Positions 1-6,030 of a stretch of DNA of 6,043 nucleotides are shown in pieces. This DNA is from Hyphomicrobiales bacterium (lineage in GTDB: Bacteria; Pseudomonadota; Alphaproteobacteria; Rhizobiales; Rhizobiaceae). The notes below the pieces were generated by a model, which made no database searches, was not told the origin of the DNA, and was given only the letters and a program-made list of their open reading frames with translations. The translations under genes and the position numbers were made by a program. How positions within the stretch are numbered: position 1 is the stretch's first letter; every line of letters starts with the position of its first letter. Location of the stretch: the NCBI GenBank assembly GCA_011087745.1, contig JAALLB010000111.1, forward strand, positions 1 through 6,043, read 5' to 3'.

Positions 1-27
1 TTCATAGCCCACCCTTATCAGAGATAA

Positions 28-120
28 ATCCTGAAATCAACTTGGCATTACCTTCCCAAAGGATGGGCTGAAGAGGCCATAAACTGGTTTGAGGCGCTCG
101 GTGGCCCAAAAGAGGGATAG
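28..120 (+). other. Possible 3' end of an upstream plus-strand gene
   Basis: The frame entering at base 1 reads eight codons to a TAA at 25-27 and is then open for 30 codons to a TAG at 118-120. The second stretch has a protein-like composition, including GWAEEAINWFEALGG near its end, which could be an amphipathic helix at a C-terminus. I do not recognise the family. If it is real, the TAA at 25-27 would be another lesion, or the coding part would begin in another frame, as in three genes further along. The opposite strand is also open here (2-193) but reads less like a protein. The call is weak because the start lies outside the window or is lost. Confidence 0.22.
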
Positions 121-136
121 CACGCGAAACCGTGAA

Positions 137-165
137 TTGACCTTTTGCAATATTGAATTTAAAAG
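137..165 (+). promoter_or_regulatory. Putative sigma-70 promoter for metA
   Basis: TTGACC (137-142) resembles a -35 box. It is followed after 17 bases by TAAAAG (160-165), a weaker -10 box with four of six consensus matches. Transcription would begin near 172, immediately before the SAM-II riboswitch, so the leader would consist of little more than the riboswitch. That agreement in position is the main support. The -10 match is modest. Confidence 0.45.
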
Positions 166-174
166 TATTTTTCA

Positions 175-228
175 TTCGTGGTGATTTTACCAAATTGCTA
201 CCACGTTAAAAATTTAGCTAAAGAGGAA
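175..228 (+). promoter_or_regulatory. SAM-II riboswitch (metA leader)
   Basis: The leader matches the SAM-II class. Stem P1 is CGTGGT (177-182) pairing with ACCACG (200-205), enclosing a 17-base loop that contains GATTTTACC. The conserved tail GTTAAAAATTTAGCTAAAGAGG follows, with GCTAAAGAGG running into the Shine-Dalgarno sequence. The distance from P1 to the GCTAAA block matches the SAM-II form I recall. In this class S-adenosylmethionine stabilises an H-type pseudoknot that hides the ribosome binding site and shuts off translation of methionine genes. The pseudoknot helix is not unambiguous by eye: AAATT (192-196) could pair with AATTT (211-215), but other registers are possible. SAM-II elements occur mainly in Alphaproteobacteria before metA, metX and metC. 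Confidence 0.88.
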
Positions 229-237
229 ATTTTTCCC

Positions 238-1155
238 ATGCCCATACGAATTCCTGACAAATTACCTGCAACTGAAACGCTCTTAAGAGAAGGTGTTCAA
301 ATCCTGCGGGAAGCAGATGCAAACCGTCAAGATATTCGCCCCATGCAAATTGGCTTGCTGAATCTAATGCCAAACAAGATCCGCACGGAAACACAGATTG
401 CGCGATTGATTGGTGCAACACCTCTGCAGGTGGAGCTGTCGCTTATTCGCATTGGCAGCCACAAGGCAAAGAACACAAGCGAAGAACATCTCATCGACTT
501 TTACAACACATGGGATGAAATAAAACATCGCAAGTTTGACGGCTTTATTATAACTGGAGCTCCTATTGAGACGCTTGATTTTGAAGAAGTGACTTATTGG
601 AAAGAACTTTGCGAAATATTGGAGTGGACGACGCAAAACGTTCATTCATCCTTTAACATCTGTTGGGGCGCAATGGCTGCGATCAACTATTTTCATGGCA
701 TTCCAAAACACCAGCTGGAAAAAAAGGCCTTTGGTGTTTATCGCCACCGTAATTTGAAACCGGCATCACCCTATTTAAGTGGCTTCTCGGATGATTTTTC
801 TATTCCAGTATCGCGTTGGACTGAAGTTCGCTCTGCTGACATCGAGCCTGGACGCGGTTTAGAAGTTTTAATGGAGTCAGACATTACCGGTCCATGTCTT
901 ATTCAGGAAGACGCCGGAAATCGCCTGTATATTTTCAATCACATTGAGTATGACACACTGTCATTGGGTGAAGAATATTTGCGGGATCGGGAAGCTGGCC
1001 GGGACATTCATATACCGCATAATTATTATCCAAGTGATAACACTGATATTCCGCCTCAAAATCGCTGGCGGTCTCACGCGCATTTGTTGTTTAGCAACTG
1101 GATCAATCAGATGTACCAAACCACACCGTTTTACATGGATGAAATTGGCAAATAA
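238..1155 (+). CDS. metA: Homoserine O-acetyltransferase (MetA family, acetyl-CoA type)
   Basis: This 305-residue cytosolic enzyme acylates the hydroxyl of L-homoserine, the first committed step from homoserine to methionine. It is full length for the MetA family (E. coli MetA is 309). Visible family features, in E. coli numbering, are the nucleophile Cys142 in NICWGAMAA and the His235/Glu237 pair in NHIEYD. Residue 111, in TGAPIE, is Glu. E. coli and other succinyltransferases have Gly there, whereas Glu is reported to mark acetyl-CoA users, so acetyl transfer is inferred. The ATG at 238 is chosen because AAGAGGAA (221-228) lies at proper spacing. A longer reading from GTG 178 would translate through the riboswitch and add 20 unrelated residues. 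Translation is probably repressed by S-adenosylmethionine through the SAM-II element. A dioxygenase gene follows after 55 bases with no terminator between. Confidence 0.95.
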   Translation: MPIRIPDKLPATETLLREGVQILREADANRQDIRPMQIGLLNLMPNKIRTETQIARLIGATPLQVELSLIRIGSHKAKNTSEEHLIDFYNTWDEIKHRKFDGFIITGAPIETLDFEEVTYWKELCEILEWTTQNVHSSFNICWGAMAAINYFHGIPKHQLEKKAFGVYRHRNLKPASPYLSGFSDDFSIPVSRWTEVRSADIEPGRGLEVLMESDITGPCLIQEDAGNRLYIFNHIEYDTLSLGEEYLRDREAGRDIHIPHNYYPSDNTDIPPQNRWRSHAHLLFSNWINQMYQTTPFYMDEIGK

Positions 1156-1174
1156 TCCTGATTGAAATTGGCAA
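1140..1174 (+). repeat. 12-bp direct repeat spanning the metA stop
   Basis: TGAAATTGGCAA occurs at 1140-1151, where it encodes part of the metA C-terminus (EIGK), and again at 1163-1174 in the intergenic gap. The two copies start 23 bases apart. This could be a remnant of a short tandem duplication or slippage. No function is evident. Confidence 0.6.
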
Positions 1175-1210
1175 TATTTCCTTTAAACTTTTGATAAAAG
1201 GGAGAGGAAC

Positions 1211-2038
1211 ATGGCAATCGAGATGCGCCCAATTACACCTGCCGTCGGCGCTGATATTTATGGATCTGATGTTGGCAATGAAAATGACATAAATGATATA
1301 AAACAGGCGTTTAGCGATCATTCTGTTGTTGCCATCCGTGGCTTGGATCTGACCCCGGAGGACCATATATCCTTTGCTCAAAAATGGGACGAAATAAACG
1401 TCAATCGCTTCTTTAAATCGGTTGATGGACATCCACAAATTGCAACAGTGTTAAAGGAACCGGATCAAACATCAGCAATTGGCGAAACTTGGCACACTGA
1501 TCATTCCTATGACGAAGCGCCGGCCATGTGCTCAATGTTATATGCTATTGAAACACCTCCAGTTGGTGGCGACACAGCCTTTGCATCACAACATGCAGCC
1601 TACTTGGTACTTTCAGACGGCATGCAACAGATGCTCGAGGGTTTAAATGCATGGCATTCATCTCGTCATGCATTCGGTGCTGATTTAAGTGCTGAAGAAG
1701 CCCATAAAGATGGCCGGCTGGGTAATGCAGAAAAAGCCAAACAGGATGCACTTCATCCTGTTGTAATTACCCATCCTTTATCCGGCAAAAAATGCCTTTA
1801 CGTGAACGGTGATTTCACCACTCATTTTGATGGATGGACAAAGGAAGATTCTCAACCCTTGCTGGATTAACTCTATGCACATTGCTCGCGAGCTGACTTT
1901 ACTTGCAGAGTAAGATGGGAGCCTGGAACGGTTGCAATTTGGGATAATCGGGCAGTTCAACATATGGCCATAAATGACTATGCAGGCCATCGCCGTTTGA
2001 TGCACCGCATTACAATTGATGGGATACCCCTTTCCTAG
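1211..2038 (+). pseudogene. TauD/TfdA-family 2-oxoglutarate dioxygenase, interrupted by an in-frame stop
   Basis: This is a Fe(II)/2-oxoglutarate-dependent dioxygenase of the TauD/TfdA family, 275 codons long (E. coli TauD is 283). A TAA at 1868-1870 (codon 220) splits it. The first 219 residues hold the HxD iron motif (His95, Asp97 in WHTDHS) and a PVGGDTAF segment. Beyond the stop, in the same frame, come WEPGTVAIWDNRAVQH with the distal iron ligand His251, and HRRLMHR with the 2-oxoglutarate-binding arginines (262 and 266), ending at TAG 2036-2038. The downstream part is clearly conserved protein, so the lesion is a single substitution, perhaps TAT or TAC to TAA in a Tyr codon. The 219-residue product would lack essential ligands and should be inactive. 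AGGGAGAGG (1199-1207) supports the ATG at 1211. The taurine-contacting His70 and Tyr73 of E. coli TauD have no obvious counterparts (Arg66 and Lys69 lie there by rough alignment), so the substrate is unknown. Confidence 0.88.
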
Positions 2039-2065
2039 ATGATTATCCTGGGTTAGATAAAGCGC

Positions 2066-3251
2066 ATGTTCATTCCATTTTTCCTCAAACTCAAAGAAGC
2101 CAAAATTCCTGTCACCTTGCGGGAGTTTTTGACCTTGATTGAGGCCTTGGAAAAAAATCTTGTAACCTATGACATAGAAGGTTTTTATTACCTTGCCCGG
2201 GCAGCACTTGTTAAAGACGAGCGCAACCTGGACCGGTTTGATGTAGTGTTTTCTGAAAGCTTCAAAGGTGTTGAACGGGTTGGTGGTACAGAAGGTATTG
2301 AGCAGGTGGACCTTCCCGAAGAATGGCTTCGAAAAATGGCAGAAAAGCACCTTTCCAAAGAAGAGATGAAAGAAATTCAATCTCTTGGCGGCTGGGAAAA
2401 GCTCATGGAAACGCTGAAGCAACGTTTGGAAGAACAACACAAACGCCACCAGGGTGGCTCCAAAATGATTGGCACGGCCGGCACATCACCATTTGGAGCT
2501 TTATGGATATAACCCGGAAGGTGTACGTATCGGCCAACATGAAAGCAGGCACCGGCGGGCAGTTAAGGTTTGGGACAAGCGCGAATTTAAAAATCTGGAC
2601 GATTCAGTTGAACTTGGAACCCGAAATATCAAGGTCGCCCTTAAACGCCTGCGCCGTTGGGTGCGGGATGGTGCTGATGAAGAACTTGATCTTAACAGCA
2701 CCATTAAATCGACTGCAGAAAATGGGTACCTTGATGTAAAAACAAGACCCGAACGCCGTAATGCTGTTAAGGTCTTGCTATTCTTGGATATTGGCGGATC
2801 CATGGATGATCATGTCAAACTGGTCGAAGAACTTTTTTCAGCAGCACGGATTGAACTTAAGAATCTTGAATATTTTTACTTCCATAATTGTCTTTACGAA
2901 GGTGTCTGGAAGGATAACAAGCGCCGCCACAACGAGCGCATGTCCACCTGGGACGTTTTGCACACCTATGGCTCGGACTACAAAATAATCTTTGTTGGTG
3001 ATGCTGCAATGAGCCCTTATGAGGTTGTTTATCCAGGTGGGTCTGTCGAACACTGGAACGAAGAATCCGGTGAAATCTGGCTAAGACGCGTGCTTGATAA
3101 ATGGAACAATGCGATATGGCTTAATCCAGTTGAACAACGGGTCTGGAAATACACCCAGTCAACGCAGATGATAAACAAGCTGTTTGCCGGACGTATGTTC
3201 CCGATGACCTTGTCCGGTCTGGATCAGGGATTAAAAGAACTATCTCATTAG
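2066..3251 (+). pseudogene. VWA-domain protein (CoxE-like), frameshifted
   Basis: This appears to be one 394-residue gene split by a single extra base. The first part (2066-2512) has an N-terminal region starting MFIPFFLKLK, then a helical, charged stretch up to GTAGTSPFGA (residue 145). At 2500-2502 one T too many moves the frame to an early TAA at 2510-2512. In the +1 frame the protein continues as YGYNPEGVRIGQ and runs to TAG 3249-3251. The second half has a von Willebrand A fold: strand KVLLFLDIGGSM carries a variant metal site (DxGGS, Asp241 and Ser245, instead of DxSxS), and FVGDAAMSPYE is a later strand with Asp. Such proteins often work with MoxR-type AAA+ ATPases in metal-centre assembly, but no such ATPase lies nearby, so the role is unknown. 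The start codon has only a weak ribosome binding site and lies 27 bases after the dioxygenase stop, suggesting co-transcription or coupling. Confidence 0.88.
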
Positions 3252-3255
3252 ACAC

Positions 3256-3282
3256 AAAAAACCCGGCTCACGGCCGGGTTTT
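3256..3282. terminator. Bidirectional rho-independent terminator
   Basis: AAAACCCGGC (3258-3267) pairs perfectly with GCCGGGTTTT (3273-3282) around the loop TCACG, giving a 10-bp stem. On the plus strand it ends in TTTT followed by AGTTTG. On the minus strand the A-run at 3256-3261 gives six U residues. It sits between the convergent VWA and bioY genes and should stop transcription from both sides. Confidence 0.93.
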
Positions 3283-3305
3283 AGTTTGATATGTTCAACT
3301 TGAGA

Positions 3306-3899
3306 TTATGACTTCTTGAACAGATTCCAAAGCGCAGGAACGATACAAGCAGCAATTGCCAGTTTGATAAGATCAGTCACGATAAATGGACCTACACCCC
3401 AGGCAATGATTTTTTCTGAACCAAACAGATAGCCCATCCAAAGAGCGCCGATGGTAAGCATAATAACTTCGCCAGTTAACATTGCGCCAGCCATCTTAAA
3501 CGGGTTCTTGCTCCAACCGTAGTCAGCTGCAAGTCCTGTTAGGTAAGTCATAATGACGAAACCAGCCAGATAGCCACCAGTAGGACCAGCCATATACGCA
3601 AGGCCCAAGCCTTTTTCAGGAGTTCCTGTAAATACCGGCATGCCTGCTGCTCCCGCAATCATGTAGGCCATGATTGTTGCTACTGCCAAACGACTACCAT
3701 AAGCAGAAGCGATGGTGAAAATTGCTAGTGTCTGCAATGTAACCGGAGTTGGATTTGGCCAAAGTGGCACTTTGATCTTTGCCGCAACCGTAATCAAGCA
3801 AACGCCAAATGCAACGCACAAAGCGTACATAAGGTATTTAGTCGACGAATCCGCAATAGTACGAACTGCAAATGATTGGCCAGTAAGTGATATTGACAT
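3306..3899 (-). CDS. bioY: Biotin transporter BioY
   Basis: This 197-residue integral membrane protein binds and imports biotin, either as the S component of an energy-coupling-factor transporter or alone. The sequence is strongly hydrophobic with about six membrane segments. BioY family signatures are visible: VPLWPNPTPVTLQTLA (44-59), GAAGMPVF (83-90), GPTGGYLAGF (105-114), and near the C-terminus GPFIVTDLIK with Asp176 and Lys179. The ATG at 3899 is chosen because AGGGAAAAG precedes it and BioY proteins usually start shortly before the first helix. An upstream ATG at 3962 would add 21 residues that cross the promoter region. No bioM or bioN neighbours are seen, consistent with the solitary BioY of many Alphaproteobacteria. 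The gene diverges from the metallo-hydrolase gene, and inverted repeats over its putative promoter suggest biotin-responsive repression. Confidence 0.93.
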   Translation of the reverse strand: MSISLTGQSFAVRTIADSSTKYLMYALCVAFGVCLITVAAKIKVPLWPNPTPVTLQTLAIFTIASAYGSRLAVATIMAYMIAGAAGMPVFTGTPEKGLGLAYMAGPTGGYLAGFVIMTYLTGLAADYGWSKNPFKMAGAMLTGEVIMLTIGALWMGYLFGSEKIIAWGVGPFIVTDLIKLAIAACIVPALWNLFKKS

Positions 3900-3922
3900 G
3901 TTTCTTTTCCCTGAGAATTTGA

Positions 3923-3932
3923 TTATGGCTAA
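3923..3932. promoter_or_regulatory. Degenerate BioR-like box
   Basis: TTATGGCTAA matches eight of the ten positions of the alphaproteobacterial BioR consensus TTATMKATAA on the minus strand (TTAGCCATAA). It lies at the predicted bioY transcription start, where a repressor would act. The match is imperfect, so this is only a candidate. Confidence 0.25.
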
Positions 3933-3933
3933 A

Positions 3934-3962
3934 TGTATATTAGTTAATACCACTCGTATCAA
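3934..3962 (-). promoter_or_regulatory. Putative bioY promoter
   Basis: On the minus strand TTGATA (3962-3957) is followed after exactly 17 bases by TATACA (3939-3934). This gives a five-of-six -35 box and a four-of-six -10 box. Transcription would begin near 3927, leaving a short leader before the bioY ATG at 3899. Confidence 0.5.
3935..3950. promoter_or_regulatory. Inverted repeat, candidate operator
   Basis: TATTA (3938-3942) and TAATA (3945-3949) are perfect inverted copies around GT. The overlapping GTAT (3935-3938) and ATAC (3947-3950) are also inverted copies. The element lies over the -10 box and spacer of the putative bioY promoter, between two divergent genes. Which protein would bind is not known; a biotin regulator such as BioR is one possibility, although the sequence is not the BioR consensus. 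Confidence 0.35.
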
Positions 3963-3989
3963 GCATTCAAAAATGCATTAAGAGATTTC

Positions 3990-4904
3990 ATGGCTTCACC
4001 TTCATTTCGAACTAAATTTGACCCAGAACATGGCAAAGCTGTTGATATTGCTGATGGAATTCAACGTATCACGGCACCGAATGAAAGCGCATTTACCTAT
4101 CGCGGTACCAATACCTACCTACTGGGTTCGGATAGTGTTGCTGTGATTGATCCTGGACCGGCAATCGACAGTCATTTTGATTTGTTGCTTGAAACACTTA
4201 AGGGAAGAACTGTCAGCCATATCATTGTTACACACACTCATATGGATCACTCTCCCCTCGCTGCGCCTTTAAAGGAAAAAACTGGCGCACCGATATATGC
4301 TGAAGGGCCGCACCGTAATTCCAGAGAATTACATATGGGTGAAATTAATTCACTGGATGCCGCTGCTGACCGTGATTTTAAAGCAGATGTCACCGTGAAA
4401 CACGGCGATATGATTGAAGGTAAAGATTGGGCGCTGGAAACAATCTTCACGCCAGGTCACACACAAAACCATGCATGTTTTGCGATAGCAAATACCAACA
4501 TGCTCTTTTCGGGTGATCATGTAATGAGCTGGGCAACTTCGATTGTTGCGCCTCCTGATGGGTCAATGGCTGATTATATGAATTCCCTATCAGTTATGAT
4601 GGAGCGTTCTGAAACGATCTATTTTCCGGGTCATGGTGGCAGACTGGAAAAGGCCCCTGAATTCGTGAGAGCCCTAAGAGCGCATCGAAAGATGCGAGAG
4701 ACTGCCGTTCTTTCTCGCATTCGCGCGGGCGATAAAACGATACCTGATATAGTGAAAGTTATTTACAAGGAAACTGATCCGCGACTTCATGGTGCTGCCG
4801 GATTGTCTGTGTTTGCCCATATTGAGGATTTGGTTATACAGAACAAAGTCCATTGTGAAGGACCGCCTGCACTCAACAGTATTTACACTGCGATGGCCGT
4901 CTAA
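3990..4904 (+). CDS. Metallo-beta-lactamase-fold hydrolase (LACTB2-like)
   Basis: This 304-residue, probably cytosolic metallo-hydrolase carries all the metal ligands of the superfamily: HTHMDH (His82, His84, Asp86, His87), TPGHT (His157), SGDH (Asp176) and PGHG (His215). A C-terminal region of about 75 residues (AHRKMRETAVLSRI onward) fits the winged-helix tail seen in LACTB2-like members. Family members include nucleases and thioester or glyoxalase-like hydrolases, so the substrate cannot be named. It is not evidence of antibiotic resistance. The ATG at 3990 follows AAGAGA at proper spacing. The gene diverges from bioY with a 90-base gap. Its TAA (4902-4904) overlaps the end of the convergent membrane-protein gene, and no hairpin terminator is visible there. 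Confidence 0.92.
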   Translation: MASPSFRTKFDPEHGKAVDIADGIQRITAPNESAFTYRGTNTYLLGSDSVAVIDPGPAIDSHFDLLLETLKGRTVSHIIVTHTHMDHSPLAAPLKEKTGAPIYAEGPHRNSRELHMGEINSLDAAADRDFKADVTVKHGDMIEGKDWALETIFTPGHTQNHACFAIANTNMLFSGDHVMSWATSIVAPPDGSMADYMNSLSVMMERSETIYFPGHGGRLEKAPEFVRALRAHRKMRETAVLSRIRAGDKTIPDIVKVIYKETDPRLHGAAGLSVFAHIEDLVIQNKVHCEGPPALNSIYTAMAV

Positions 4905-5790
4905 CCTTCGCCAGCAATACCAAGTAAAGCTGCATCAAGCTGTTGCAGGAAGCTTTCAATGAGTTTGGCGTTGTAGCCAAAATCATGCTTACCCCAGCGT
5001 GCTGATGAACGAACATCAACCAATGTGTTGCGGTCTTCACCACTATGCGAATGACAACATCGTTTTCAAACCCGAACACGAAAGTTCGTTCCAGAACTTC
5101 AATATATATGTCATCGGGTGTTTCGATGTTCTCTTCTATTTGTTCTTCGCCGGTCTGTGTCTCTGTATTGTTGTCTGCCAGTTCAGTTGTGTTTTCAGAT
5201 TCAGCATTGTTTTTTAATTCAGGAATCCCCTGCGATCCTGTGAGGAGCCATTCATTGTCATCTACGATGGTGCGAACCGCTTCCAATACGCGTTCAGGGC
5301 CTGCCGGGTATCGTCGTGATTGAAGTTTTGGATAGGCCAATATCATTTTCTTTGAGTATTCTTCGTCATACTCGATCACCGGGTTCATGCCCTTATCAGC
5401 ATTACTTGATCTAACAGCAATCGCATTAATGTATTCTGGCGGCGTAAGCATGTCCGTTGAGACATCATTCGCCAAAGGATATTGAAGCGCCAAAAAGGCC
5501 TGATAGCCAAACGGCATAAGTACAAGCAAGGTAATAATCATCCCCCGCACAACTTGTGAGCCTCCGCGGTATCCTTTTGTCCACAGTTTGCTTATGGCTT
5601 TGAAAGCAAAAACCAAAGACAGCAAGGCGATTAAAAGACCAAATGCAATGAGAATGAACATCTGGACTGCATCAATTTTTGCAAAGCGATACAACAGGAT
5701 AACCAGTATAAAGAATGGAACCAGGAATACGGCTAGCCGCAAACACCAGATTGCTGCTTTGAAACGTCGCTCTTCAATATAACTGGCCAT
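4901..5790 (-). pseudogene. Membrane protein with DUF1499-like domain, frameshifted
   Basis: This minus-strand gene encodes an inner-membrane protein with three N-terminal helices (about 16-34, 42-66, 84-104) and a soluble C-terminal domain that resembles DUF1499: AYPKLQSRRYPAGPERVLEAV, then FVFGFENDVVIRIV. At residue 250 the frame shifts. Restoring one base near 5040 (CACCAC at 5038-5043, probably once CACCCAC) lets it continue as GEDRNTLVDVRSSARWGKHD and end at a TAG at 4903-4901, for 296 residues. Without repair it reads a nonsense tail to 4873, inside the neighbouring gene. Residues 193-227 are a low-complexity, acidic Asn/Glu/Thr-rich insertion within the domain. ATG 5790 is preferred over GTG 5796, though neither has a strong ribosome binding site. 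The molecular function of DUF1499 is unknown. Confidence 0.82.
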
Positions 5791-5829
5791 ACACACTTTA
5801 CTTAAATTCTTAAAAATTACCTCTATTTC

Positions 5830-5852
5830 GCCCCATTATTGCCACGGGGCAA
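5830..5852. other. Small hairpin in intergenic region
   Basis: GCCCC (5830-5834) can pair with GGGGC (5846-5850) around 11 bases. Alternatively TTGCC (5839-5843) can pair with GGCAA (5848-5852) around ACGG. The two are mutually exclusive. A short T-rich tract (TCTTTTCTT) follows on the plus strand, so a weak terminator is possible, but no plus-strand gene precedes it. It may be an operator or chance. Confidence 0.25.
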
Positions 5853-5901
5853 GTCTTTTCTTGAATGTAGAATTCATGGGTGGCTGAATTAGGAGCATAT
5901 C

Positions 5902-6030
5902 ATGCAATATAATAATCTATCGCAACCTGCCAATACAAACTCTGGCGCCTTAATTTGTCATCCTACTTTAAAGACGGAACATGGATTTAATATACTCCGA
6001 GTCCTTGAAAATCTGATTATTTGGGGTTGA
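5902..6030 (+). CDS. Possible small protein or broken gene start (42 codons)
   Basis: ATG at 5902 is preceded by AGGAG (5891-5895) with a six-base spacer, which is a good ribosome binding site. The frame gives a 42-residue product ending ENLIIWG before TGA 6028-6030. I recognise no family. It has no signal peptide or clear membrane helix. Because three other genes in the window carry single-base lesions, this could equally be the first exon-like piece of a longer gene that continues past the right edge in another frame. The quality of the ribosome binding site is the main support. Confidence 0.35.
   Translation: MQYNNLSQPANTNSGALICHPTLKTEHGFNILRVLENLIIWG

Noticed and set aside
6..69. Terminator-like pairing AGCCCA with TGGGCT
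   Set aside because: It is only six pairs around a loop of more than 50 bases with no T-run, so not a credible terminator.
2..193. Minus-strand ORF of 63 codons at the left edge
   Set aside because: It overlaps the metA promoter and riboswitch, has no good ribosome binding site and no recognisable family.
364..645. Minus-strand ORF inside metA
   Set aside because: It is antisense to a well-conserved enzyme gene, with an uneven Cys- and Phe-rich composition; treated as a shadow.
1778..2449. Minus-strand ORF of 223 codons
   Set aside because: It lies opposite the dioxygenase end and the VWA start, both clearly conserved on the plus strand. It is very rich in Phe and matches no family I know, so it is a mirror of the real genes.
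2495..2512. Programmed +1 frameshifting at GCTTTATGG
   Set aside because: There is no slow stop codon at the slip site, no internal Shine-Dalgarno-like stimulator of the prfB type and no obvious hairpin. A plain insertion is simpler.
2323..2739. Plus-strand ORF of 138 codons over the VWA frameshift
   Set aside because: It is in the third frame, while both conserved parts of the VWA protein lie in the other two frames.
3990..4904. Antibiotic-resistance beta-lactamase
   Set aside because: It has no signal peptide, and its metal motif and C-terminal tail fit the LACTB2-like housekeeping hydrolases.
4999..5323. Two plus-strand ORFs opposite the DUF1499-like gene
   Set aside because: They are low-complexity Ser/Cys/Val-rich readings of the antisense strand of a gene with conserved motifs.
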